Below are positions 7,962-15,373 of a stretch of 64,000 bases of DNA, piece after piece. The position numbers were made by a program, and so were the translations under genes. Position 1 is the stretch's first letter. Each line of letters begins with the position of its first letter. Source of the DNA: JAXMCK01 sp046349395. GTDB lineage: Bacteria; Pseudomonadota; Alphaproteobacteria; Geminicoccales; Geminicoccaceae. The stretch covers positions 62,001-126,000 of the forward strand of contig JAXMCK010000008.1 of assembly GCA_046349395.1 (NCBI GenBank). The letters are read 5' to 3'. The notes beneath the pieces are model-generated. The model made no database searches. It saw only the letters and a program-made list of their open reading frames with translations, and had not been told where the DNA came from.

Positions 7962-8947
7962 GCCGCCGTCCGTTCGGCCAGGGGCTGCCCGTCCGTTAGC
8001 GGGTAGTGGCAGCGCACGAGACCCCGCGGCCCGTCGGCCAGCGCCGGCTGCTCCCGCTTGCAGCGCTCGGTGGCGAAGGTGCAGCGCGGGTTGAACAGAC
8101 ACCCCCGCGGCCGGTCGGCGACGCCGGGCACCACGCCCGGAATGGTCGGCAGCAGCTTCGTCGAGGCGCGCTCGGGCAACGCAGCCAGCAATGCTGCCGT
8201 GTAGGGGTGCATCGGGTCGCCGAACAGGCCCTGCACGTCCTGCAGCTCGACCTGCTGGCCGGCATACTGGACCGACACCCGCTCGACTGTCTCCGCCACC
8301 ACGCCCATGTCGTGCGTGATGAGGATCAGCGCCATGCCGCGCTGGCGCTGCAGGTCGAGCAGGAGGTCCAGGATCTGCGCCTGGATCGTGACGTCCAAGG
8401 CGGTGGTCGGCTCGTCGGCGATGAGCAGGCGCGGGTTGCAGGCGATCGCCATCGCGATCATTACGCGCTGGCTCATGCCGCCCGAAAGCTGGTGCGGGAA
8501 GGCGCCCAACCGATCCTCGGGCGAAGGGATGCCGACCTGACCCAGGAGCTTCACCGCCCGTGCCCGCGCCTCGTGGCGGGTGACGCTCTCGTGCGTGCGC
8601 AGCATCTCGACCAGCTGGAAGCCGACCGTGAAGCACGGATTGAGCGAGCTCATCGGCTCCTGGAAGATCATCGCGATCTCCTTGCCGGTGAGCGCCCGCC
8701 GCTCGCGCCGCGACAGCGTCCGCAGATCCCGCCCGCGGAAGTGCATCCGATCCGCCGTCACCTCGGCGGTCCAGGGCAGGAGGCCCATCACCGCCAGCAT
8801 GGCGACCGATTTCCCCGACCCGCTCTCGCCGACGATCCCGACGACCTCGCCCTCGCCCACCGACAGCGTGACGCCGTCCACCGCCTTCAGCGGCCCGAGC
8901 GAGGTCCTGAACTGGACGGTGAGGTTCTCGATCTCGAGCAGCGACAA
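7958..8947 (-). CDS. dppD: Oligopeptide/dipeptide ABC transporter, first ATPase (DppD/OppD type)
   Basis: About 329 residues with Walker A GESGSGKS, signature LSGGMSQRVMIAMAI, Walker B LLIADEPTTALD and the C-terminal oligopeptide extension CLFNPRCTFATERC with conserved cysteines. No ATG or GTG occurs near the homologous N-terminus (SLLEIENLTV); the best start is TTG at 8947, inside the last codons of dppC, with GGAG upstream. The long frame upstream of this is antisense-like read-through in dppC and is not part of the gene. Substrate class (peptide, or another Dpp-type ligand) cannot be told without the binding protein. Confidence 0.9.
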   Translation of the reverse strand: MSLLEIENLTVQFRTSLGPLKAVDGVTLSVGEGEVVGIVGESGSGKSVAMLAVMGLLPWTAEVTADRMHFRGRDLRTLSRRERRALTGKEIAMIFQEPMSSLNPCFTVGFQLVEMLRTHESVTRHEARARAVKLLGQVGIPSPEDRLGAFPHQLSGGMSQRVMIAMAIACNPRLLIADEPTTALDVTIQAQILDLLLDLQRQRGMALILITHDMGVVAETVERVSVQYAGQQVELQDVQGLFGDPMHPYTAALLAALPERASTKLLPTIPGVVPGVADRPRGCLFNPRCTFATERCKREQPALADGPRGLVRCHYPLTDGQPLAERTAA

Positions 8948-8952
8948 GGCGC

Positions 8953-9870
8953 TCAGCTCCGCTTGAGCTTGGGGTCGAGGGCGTCGCGCAGGCCGTCGCC
9001 CATCAGGTTGAAGGCCAGCACGGTGATCAGGATGGCGAGGCCCGGGAAGGTGACGACCCACCAGGCGCGCAGCACGAACTCGCGGGCATCGGCCAGCATC
9101 GTGCCCCATTCGGGTGTGGGCGGCTGGGCACCCAGGCCGAGGAAGCCGAGGGCTGCGGCATCGAGGATGGCCGAGGAGAAGCCGAGGGTGGCCTGGACGA
9201 TCAGCGGCGCCCAGCAGTTGGGGAGCACGGTCGACAACATCAAGCGGAAGGGCCCCGCACCGGCGACGCGACTCGCGGTGACATACTCCTTCGACATCTC
9301 GCTCAGCACCGAGGCCCGCGTCAGACGCGTGAACTGTGGGACGTAGGTGATGGCGACGGCGATCATGGCGTTGGTGAGGCCGGGACCGAGAATCGCGACG
9401 ATGACGATGGCGAGCAGCAGGCTGGGCAAGGCCAGGATCACGTCCATCAGGCGCATGATCAGCGTGCCGGCCCAGCCACCCCAAAAACCCGCGACGAGGC
9501 CCATGGCGATGCCGGAGGAGAGCGAGAGCGTGATGACGATGCAGCCGATCAGCAGCGAGAAGCGCGAGCCGTAGATGATGCGGGAGAGGATGTCCCGGCC
9601 GACCGCGTCGGTGCCGAGCGGGTAGGTCCAGGTCCCGCCCTCGCTCCAGGCCGGCGGCACGAGGAAGGCGTCGCGGTGCTGCAGCGAGGGATCGTGCGGC
9701 GCGATGACGGGGGCGAAGATCGCCGCCAGGACGACGATGACGATGACGGCGAGGCCGGCGACGGCACCTGCGTTCTCGGAGAAGTAGTGCCAGAACTCGC
9801 GCCAGGGCCCGGGAACCGCCCGGACCTCTACCTGCTGCTCGGCTTCGAACTCAGCGACCTCGGCGGGCAT
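8953..9870 (-). CDS. dppC: Oligopeptide/dipeptide ABC transporter permease (DppC type)
   Basis: A 305-residue inner-membrane permease: N-terminal FWHYFSENAGAVAGLAVIVI, the OppC-family segment PLGTDAVGRDILSRIIYGSR, and the EAA-type cytoplasmic loop around YVTASRVAGAGPFRLMLSTVLPN (in part) that contacts the ATPase. Six membrane segments are expected. It starts one base after dppB stops and is followed by dppD with overlap, so all four genes are one transcript. Confidence 0.93.
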   Translation of the reverse strand: MPAEVAEFEAEQQVEVRAVPGPWREFWHYFSENAGAVAGLAVIVIVVLAAIFAPVIAPHDPSLQHRDAFLVPPAWSEGGTWTYPLGTDAVGRDILSRIIYGSRFSLLIGCIVITLSLSSGIAMGLVAGFWGGWAGTLIMRLMDVILALPSLLLAIVIVAILGPGLTNAMIAVAITYVPQFTRLTRASVLSEMSKEYVTASRVAGAGPFRLMLSTVLPNCWAPLIVQATLGFSSAILDAAALGFLGLGAQPPTPEWGTMLADAREFVLRAWWVVTFPGLAILITVLAFNLMGDGLRDALDPKLKRS

Positions 9871-9871
9871 G

Positions 9872-10882
9872 CTACCTCGCGTGCCGGATGCGGGGATTGA
9901 TGAGGCCGTAGAGCAGGTCGACCAGCAGGTTCACCAGCATGACGATGCTGGCGATCAGAACGATCCCGCCCTGGACCGACGGGTAGTCCCGCCGGCTGAT
10001 CGAATCGACGAGCCATTTGCCGACGCCGGGCCAGGCGAAGATCGTCTCGGTCAGGATGGCACCTGCGAAGAGCGTGCCGATCAGCAGGCCGACGACGGTG
10101 ACGACGGGGATCAGCGCATTGCGCAGCGCGTGCAGGCCGACGATCCGCAGCGGCCGCAGGCCCTTCGCGCGGGCCGTCCGCACATAGTCCTCGCCCAGCA
10201 CCTCCAGCATCGCCGAGCGCGTCTGCCGCGCGATCACCGCCATCGGGATGGTTCCGAGAACGATCGCCGGCAGGACCAGATGGCTCAGGGCGGAGCGGAA
10301 GGCGCCGGACTCGTCCGACAGCAGCGTGTCGATCAGCATGAAGCCGGTAACCGGCTCGACGAAGTAGGTGAGCGAGATCCGGCCCGACACCGGCGTCCAT
10401 TGCAGGATGCCGGAAAACAGGATGATGAGCAGGAGCCCCCACCAGAAGATCGGCATGGAGAAGCCGGTGAGCGACACGCCCATCACCGTGTGGTCGAGGA
10501 TCGTGCCCCGCTTCACGGCCGCCAGGATGCCCGCCGGCAGGCCGACCACGACCGCCACCAGCATGGCGGCCAGCGACAGCTCCATTGTCGCCGGGAACAG
10601 GCGGAAGAACTCGCTCGTCACGGGCTCGCGGGTGACGATCGATTGGCCGAGATTGCCGTGCAGCAGGTTCCACAAGAACGTGCCGTACTGCACGATCAGC
10701 GGCCGGTCGAAGCCGAACTGCGCCATCAGTTCGGCATGCCGCTCCGCACTCATGCCGCGCTCGCCGACGATCATCATCACCGGGTCGCCGGGGACGAGGC
10801 GCAGCAGCACGAAAGCGACGAAGGTGACGCCCAGGAAAGTGGGCACCAGCACCCAGAGGCGTGCAAGCAGGAAACGGATCAA
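9872..10882 (-). CDS. dppB: Oligopeptide/dipeptide ABC transporter permease (DppB type)
   Basis: A 336-residue permease opening with MIRFLLARLWVLVPTFLGV and the DppB-family motif LVPGDPVMMI; the EAA loop is YVRTARAKGLRPLRIVGLHALRN (in part). Six membrane segments are expected. It is the first gene of the dppBCDF-like operon. No periplasmic substrate-binding protein gene is found beside it, so the operon either uses one encoded elsewhere or has lost it. The 189-base gap to the divergent lipoprotein at 11072 should hold its promoter; no operator is evident. Confidence 0.93.
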   Translation of the reverse strand: MIRFLLARLWVLVPTFLGVTFVAFVLLRLVPGDPVMMIVGERGMSAERHAELMAQFGFDRPLIVQYGTFLWNLLHGNLGQSIVTREPVTSEFFRLFPATMELSLAAMLVAVVVGLPAGILAAVKRGTILDHTVMGVSLTGFSMPIFWWGLLLIILFSGILQWTPVSGRISLTYFVEPVTGFMLIDTLLSDESGAFRSALSHLVLPAIVLGTIPMAVIARQTRSAMLEVLGEDYVRTARAKGLRPLRIVGLHALRNALIPVVTVVGLLIGTLFAGAILTETIFAWPGVGKWLVDSISRRDYPSVQGGIVLIASIVMLVNLLVDLLYGLINPRIRHAR

Positions 10883-11071
10883 GTCTGCACTCCGTACCGG
10901 CGGAGCGGCACGCCCCCCGTCTCCGCCCTGCCCTCCACGAGCCTTAGTCGATTCGCGGACCGCACTCCAGCCTCGGGGATCGGTGCGTCTACGGCCGACA
11001 CCCTGCCGGAACGTCTCGGCTCCGGCTAAGTTCGATCCACCTGTTCAGGATGCTCGGCCCGGAGTGAGACC

Positions 11072-11683
11072 TTGAGATCGAACGCCTATGCGGCCCTCGC
11101 CTTCGGCTCGCTGGTTCTTGCGGGCTGCAGCTCCGTCGACACCAACCCCGGCATCGGCGGCAACTATCTCACCGCCTCAAATCAGCTGCTCCAGGCAGCG
11201 ATGCTGGGCCCGGTACCCCTGTCGGTCGACACGGTACCGGCCTTCGGCACCATCACCACCGTGGCCGCCGCCGCGAGTTCCGGCGCGTCGTGGGCCAATC
11301 CACGCTTCGATCCCACGGCACCCCTGGGCGGCCCGATGACCCTCGCCTTGCGCTTCGACCAGGTCCCAAGCGATCCCGTCGCGGTCTGCAACGGTACCGA
11401 GCGCCGGGGCAGCGCTCCCGCCATCGTGAACGGCGAGCTTCGCGTCCACGCCATCGCCTGCGCACCCAACGGTCCCGTCGCTGACCAGATCGGTCGCCTC
11501 GGCGGCACCGACTCGGCAGCGCTGAACCGGCTCGTCTCGGTGACGGTGTCGCGGCTCTTCCCGAGCCCGAACGGCACCGGTCAAGGCTCCGTCGGCCTGC
11601 CCGGCATCAACATCTTCGGCGGACTCGGCACCGGCAGCGGAGGCGGCTGGGGCAGCGGTGTCGGTGTGGGCGTGGGCTTCTGA
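11072..11683 (+). CDS. Putative lipoprotein with glycine-rich tail
   Basis: A 203-residue protein of unknown function beginning at TTG 11072, preceded by GGAGTGAG. The N-terminus (MRSNAYAALAFGSLVLAGC) is a lipoprotein signal with lipobox LAGC. The middle (residues about 85-150) contains ALRFDQVPSDPVAVCNGTERR and two cysteines that could bridge. The last 35 residues are almost only Gly/Ser/Val (GGLGTGSGGGWGSGVGVGVG), a flexible tail. No in-frame ATG gives a better start. It is convergent with the sulfotransferase, with four bases between stops. Confidence 0.75.
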   Translation: MRSNAYAALAFGSLVLAGCSSVDTNPGIGGNYLTASNQLLQAAMLGPVPLSVDTVPAFGTITTVAAAASSGASWANPRFDPTAPLGGPMTLALRFDQVPSDPVAVCNGTERRGSAPAIVNGELRVHAIACAPNGPVADQIGRLGGTDSAALNRLVSVTVSRLFPSPNGTGQGSVGLPGINIFGGLGTGSGGGWGSGVGVGVGF

Positions 11684-11687
11684 GCGC

Positions 11688-12809
11688 TCAGGCGTAGCCC
11701 AGCGCCGTCGCCACCCGTTCCGTCTCCTCGCGGAGTGCTCGCGTCTCGTCCGGGGTGAAATCCGGCCGGTAATAGGCGGGCGGCGACAGGCGCGAGGCCG
11801 CCGCAGCCCGCGTCGCCGGATCGAGATCCAGCCCGACATGATTGAAGATCCGGGCCAGCGTCGGCTCCGGCTTCTCGCAGAGGTCCTCGTAGCGGACGAT
11901 CAGCGTCGGCTCGGCCAGTGCCAGGGAGCGCCGGCCCTGCTCCATCGCGAAACAGTAGAGAGACGCCCAGAGCCGCGCCCAACCGCGCACCTCCTGCCCG
12001 TCGCGCCACAGCTTCTCGATCGAGGCGGCGACACCGTCGCCGAGATCCACGGCACGCCGGTCGAGCCCGAACTCGAAATGTCCGACGCGCTGCATGTGCT
12101 TCAGGATGCGGGGGTCACGGCTCTCGGCGTCGGCGAACAACTTGTGCTGCTTCATCAGCGAGGCGACGTGCCACGCCGGGTCGCGGACGGGAACGATGAA
12201 GCGCGCGTCGGGGAACAGCTTCTGCAGATAGCCGAGGCGCGTGATGTTGTAGTTGCCCTTGGACAGATAGCGCTTGCCGCCGCGGACCAGCAGAATCTTC
12301 CGGAGATGGTCGCGGTAGAACTGCTCGAACGCCGGGTTGCTGGCGCCGGCGTCGAGGATCTGGGAGCGGCCGGTGGTGTGCGCGTCCGGGAAGAAGCGCA
12401 TCCACAGCACCTCCTCCATCGCCTCCGGGCTGTCCGGGGTGACGAGGATGCGATCCTTGTGCGCCCGTTCCGTCGGCGGCGTCGAAGACGAGTAGACGTG
12501 CGCGAAGGCCCGGTTCCAGAACACCGGCGTGTAGAGCGGCGGGAAGTCCCGGTAGCGGTGGGTGGCGATACCAGGCTGGGCGGCCAGCAGCTCCAGCATG
12601 ATCGTGGTGCCGGATCGGGCGAGGCCCGCCACGTAGATCGGCCGCTGGATCCTGATGTCCTCGAGCTCGTGGGCGAGGACCTTGCTCTCGAGATTGCCGA
12701 GCTTCTGCCAGAAGCCGGCCGTGCGGTCGATCAAGCCGCCCAGCTTGTCGAGCCAGCCCGGCATGTCCATGCCGGCATCGGAGCTTACCGCAGCAGGTTC
12801 GGCGGCCAT
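11688..12809 (-). CDS. PAPS-dependent sulfotransferase family protein
   Basis: A 373-residue cytoplasmic protein. PIYVAGLARSGTTIMLELL (residues about 57-75) is the 5'-phosphosulfate-binding loop of sulfotransferases, and PVRDPAWHVASLMKQH (Arg209, Ser217) is the 3'-phosphate-binding motif. RYEDLCEKPEPTLARIF near residue 310 is also typical. The family moves sulfate from PAPS to hydroxyl groups of sugars, lipids or peptides. It starts 7 bases after the end of the EMC3-like membrane protein gene and is the last of four same-strand genes that include an arylsulfotransferase-like protein, suggesting a shared task in sulfation. Acceptor unknown. Confidence 0.88.
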   Translation of the reverse strand: MAAEPAAVSSDAGMDMPGWLDKLGGLIDRTAGFWQKLGNLESKVLAHELEDIRIQRPIYVAGLARSGTTIMLELLAAQPGIATHRYRDFPPLYTPVFWNRAFAHVYSSSTPPTERAHKDRILVTPDSPEAMEEVLWMRFFPDAHTTGRSQILDAGASNPAFEQFYRDHLRKILLVRGGKRYLSKGNYNITRLGYLQKLFPDARFIVPVRDPAWHVASLMKQHKLFADAESRDPRILKHMQRVGHFEFGLDRRAVDLGDGVAASIEKLWRDGQEVRGWARLWASLYCFAMEQGRRSLALAEPTLIVRYEDLCEKPEPTLARIFNHVGLDLDPATRAAAASRLSPPAYYRPDFTPDETRALREETERVATALGYA

Positions 12810-12816
12810 GGTTCGG

Positions 12817-13587
12817 TCAGTCGATCTTGAAGATGAACTTCACGGCAAGGGACACGATGACGACGGTCAGGAAGTAGACGAACCACCAGGTCCGCACCCA
12901 CCAAGGCCCGAAGCCCAGCAGTTCCTGTTCCGGCAGGGCCACGGAAAAGGTGTCGAGCGGCCCGTCCGCCGGCAGGTAGCCGGCCGGGTTGCCGAGGATC
13001 GAGCTGTACCAGCGCGGGCGCCCGACCTCGCCGGTGCTCGCCAGCGCCTCGGCCGTGCCGGTCCAGAGGCTCGTCCCGCCCGACAGGATCTGCAGCGTCG
13101 TGGTCGGCGCCGGCCATTGCAGCGCGAGATCGGCACCTTGGCCGCTCAGCAGGCCGGCGGGCTCCACGGCGACCGGCACGTCGGCGGGTGCGAGCGTGAC
13201 CGGAACCGGCGTGCCCTCGGGTGGCGCCTGATAGCCCCAATGCACCGCCAGCCAGGCTATGATGAAGACGATGGGTAGGGAGGACAGGATCGCCGGCACG
13301 GCCGACCGCCCGAGGAGGCCGAAGGCGATCGAGAGGTTCTGGCGGCTGAGGCTCATGGTCAGCGCAAGATCGTCACCGGCGGCCTTGAGCTGCCGCTGGA
13401 TGTCCTGGAGCTTCGCCTTTTGCGCCTTGATCCCCTCCTGGTTGGAGAGGAGGCTGTAGAGGCCCATGCTCACGGCACCGCTCAGGATGCCGAACACGAC
13501 GAGGCGTAGCCATGCGGGCATGACCGTCGCCATGGCGTCGTCGAGCGCATTCAACGCCGGGAAGACGGCGTTCAGCACACCGTTCAC
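12817..13587 (-). CDS. Three-TM protein resembling the EMC3/TMCO1 (DUF106, Oxa1 superfamily) family
   Basis: A 256-residue membrane protein. TM1 is about residues 27-47, followed by a charged, coiled-coil-like segment (NQEGIKAQKAKLQDIQRQLK, 50-69), then SRQNLSIAFGLL leading into TM2 (about 96-117), an extracytoplasmic insert of about 110 residues with beta-type composition, and TM3 (230-252, starting WWVRTWWFVYFLTV). The order TM, coiled coil, Met/Gln-containing linker, TM, TM with WW before the last helix is that of archaeal DUF106 and eukaryotic EMC3; the large insert between TM2 and TM3 is unlike them. YidC/Oxa1 relatives insert membrane proteins. The family call is recognition by eye. It sits between the sulfotransferase and the YIGPGAG gene. 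Confidence 0.6.
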   Translation of the reverse strand: MNGVLNAVFPALNALDDAMATVMPAWLRLVVFGILSGAVSMGLYSLLSNQEGIKAQKAKLQDIQRQLKAAGDDLALTMSLSRQNLSIAFGLLGRSAVPAILSSLPIVFIIAWLAVHWGYQAPPEGTPVPVTLAPADVPVAVEPAGLLSGQGADLALQWPAPTTTLQILSGGTSLWTGTAEALASTGEVGRPRWYSSILGNPAGYLPADGPLDTFSVALPEQELLGFGPWWVRTWWFVYFLTVVIVSLAVKFIFKID

Positions 13588-13614
13588 CGGCGTGGGGACT
13601 CCGCGTCTAGAGGA

Positions 13615-13869
13615 TCAGCTACGCGCGTCGGTGCCGGATGCGACCGTACCCGGCTTCTTGTCGATGCGGGCTTTGCGCGCACGCATGAACGCCCGGATGG
13701 GCCAGAACACCACCGCACCGATGGCGAGGAACACGGCCACGATCACACCCCAGAGGGCACCCAGCATGGTGATGCCGGCGCCGGGCCCGATATAGGCCTC
13801 GGCAGCAGGCGCCACCGCGACGGCCAGGATGACGGCCAGGACCGCAGCGACGAAGCGTCGAGACGTCAT
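13615..13869 (-). CDS. Small exported/membrane protein with YIGPGAG motif
   Basis: An 84-residue protein: signal peptide (cleavage about EA-YI, residue 25), then AYIGPGAGITMLGALWGV directly at the mature N-terminus, one transmembrane helix (about 33-58) and a basic tail (RARKARIDKK). Small proteins with a mature N-terminal Y(I/L)xPGxG next to one helix occur beside sulfatase- or alkaline-phosphatase-like enzymes in other bacteria, as far as I recall; their role is not known. It begins the block with the EMC3-like gene (27-base gap) and follows the arylsulfotransferase-like gene by 122 bases. Confidence 0.75.
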   Translation of the reverse strand: MTSRRFVAAVLAVILAVAVAPAAEAYIGPGAGITMLGALWGVIVAVFLAIGAVVFWPIRAFMRARKARIDKKPGTVASGTDARS

Positions 13870-13991
13870 CGGTTCACATCCTTTTCCAAGGCGAGTTCAG
13901 GCGGAGACGGTTTAGAGCGCGCGGTCGAAGATGCAAGGCTGCGCGCCTTCGCAATGCAGCATGGGGTGCGAAGGCTGCAAATGCGCAACGC

Positions 13992-15311
13992 TCAACAGGT
14001 CTTTCCGACCCAGCCGCCCGTCACCTCCGGCAGACGCATCGCGTCGTAGACCGCACCGGCCCAACCCTCCTGCGGCACGTTGGTATAGGACCACACGATG
14101 GCCGCCGGGTCGTCCCGCGCGATCTCGATCACCCGGCCGGCGACCGCCGCCACCGCGAGCACGTTGCCGTTCGGCAGCTGCTGCACCTTGCCACCGATCG
14201 AGGAATAGAACCTGTCCTTCTCGCCGCCGTCGAAGCTCCACACCACCGTCTTGGTGGCCGGGTCGATCTCGATCACCCGGCTCGACCCGTGCTCGCGCAG
14301 GGCAGGCGACATCCTGTTGTCGTACATCAGGATGTGGCCGTTCGGCAGGAAGTCCGGATCGTGCTGCCCGTAGAAGGGTCCCGTCATCGCCCACTTGATC
14401 TTGAAATCGTCGCCGTCGACCACGGCCAGCGTGTTCAGGTTCCTGATGTCGATCATCAGGTCGCCGGCCTCGAACATCGGAAACGCGGCGGCCATCTCCG
14501 GCTGCAGCACCTCGATGTCGTTGAGATGCAGCGGGTCGACGTCGGCCATCGTGAAGTTGATGCCGTGCCCGACATACAGGAGCGATTCCCAGCCGCTGCC
14601 GTAGAGCAGATCGAGCACGGAATGCTGCTCGAGGGTTCGACCGTCCGGGGCGAGGCGCACGATCAACTGGTCGTCATAGTAGCCCTCGCGCCCGGGCACG
14701 AGGTTGGGCCGGCTCGGCATGCGCTTCGTCTCGCGCACCATGCCCGGCACCAGGATGTCGCCGTTGGGCTGCACGTCGACGGAGTGGTGCGCCAGGATCG
14801 GCGAGGACCATTGCAGCTTCGAGCAGGCGTCGAGCTTCACGATCGTCCGACCGCCGACGACGGCGAGGATCGCCCCGTCGTCGTAGAGATGCGCACCGTG
14901 GATGGAGGTATCGATCTCCGGCACCGGCTCGGTCTTGCCGTCGAGCGAGGCCCAGATCTCGTCCGACGGCAGGGACCAGCGGTGCAGCTCCTTGCCGTCC
15001 ATGTCCATCAGCCAGGCATGCCAGCCGCCATCGCGATAACCCGAGACGAACGTGACACCCGGCCAGGTCCGCGCCGGGTCGTGCACCGACACTCCATCCG
15101 TGCGCGCCGTCTCGTAGAGCCACTTCGAGCGGATCCCGAGATAGTGGCGCCACAGGCGGCGCCAGTCCTCCGCGGCGTCGAAGGCCTCGTTGACATAGTG
15201 GTACGGGAAGATCCGCTTGACCGCGACGAACATCCCGGCCCCGAAGACGAGGATCAGAATGCCCAGGGCGAAGAGGATGCGATCGTAGTTGTTCCGGAGA
15301 TACCCCAGCAT
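13992..15311 (-). CDS. Membrane-anchored arylsulfotransferase (ASST)-like protein
   Basis: About 439 residues. A single N-terminal helix (about 10-31, RILFALGILILVFGAGMFVAV) anchors an extracytoplasmic beta-propeller-like domain with ASST-type blades: HRWSLPSDEIWA, HHSVDVQPNGDILVPG, HDPDFLPNGHILMYDN and VQQLPNGNVLAVAA. Arylsulfotransferase-family enzymes move sulfate from phenolic sulfate esters to other phenols in the periplasm; HH and H residues in the repeats agree with the family's use of catalytic histidine, but I cannot assign the exact one. ATG 15311 with GGTGGCGG just upstream is preferred over the ATG at 15353. It leads the four-gene block ending in the sulfotransferase. Confidence 0.75.
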   Translation of the reverse strand: MLGYLRNNYDRILFALGILILVFGAGMFVAVKRIFPYHYVNEAFDAAEDWRRLWRHYLGIRSKWLYETARTDGVSVHDPARTWPGVTFVSGYRDGGWHAWLMDMDGKELHRWSLPSDEIWASLDGKTEPVPEIDTSIHGAHLYDDGAILAVVGGRTIVKLDACSKLQWSSPILAHHSVDVQPNGDILVPGMVRETKRMPSRPNLVPGREGYYDDQLIVRLAPDGRTLEQHSVLDLLYGSGWESLLYVGHGINFTMADVDPLHLNDIEVLQPEMAAAFPMFEAGDLMIDIRNLNTLAVVDGDDFKIKWAMTGPFYGQHDPDFLPNGHILMYDNRMSPALREHGSSRVIEIDPATKTVVWSFDGGEKDRFYSSIGGKVQQLPNGNVLAVAAVAGRVIEIARDDPAAIVWSYTNVPQEGWAGAVYDAMRLPEVTGGWVGKTC

Positions 15312-15373
15312 CCGCCACCCGCTGCACGGGCCGGCTGCTGCACAACCGGCCATGCTGCTGCGATGGCAGCAGC

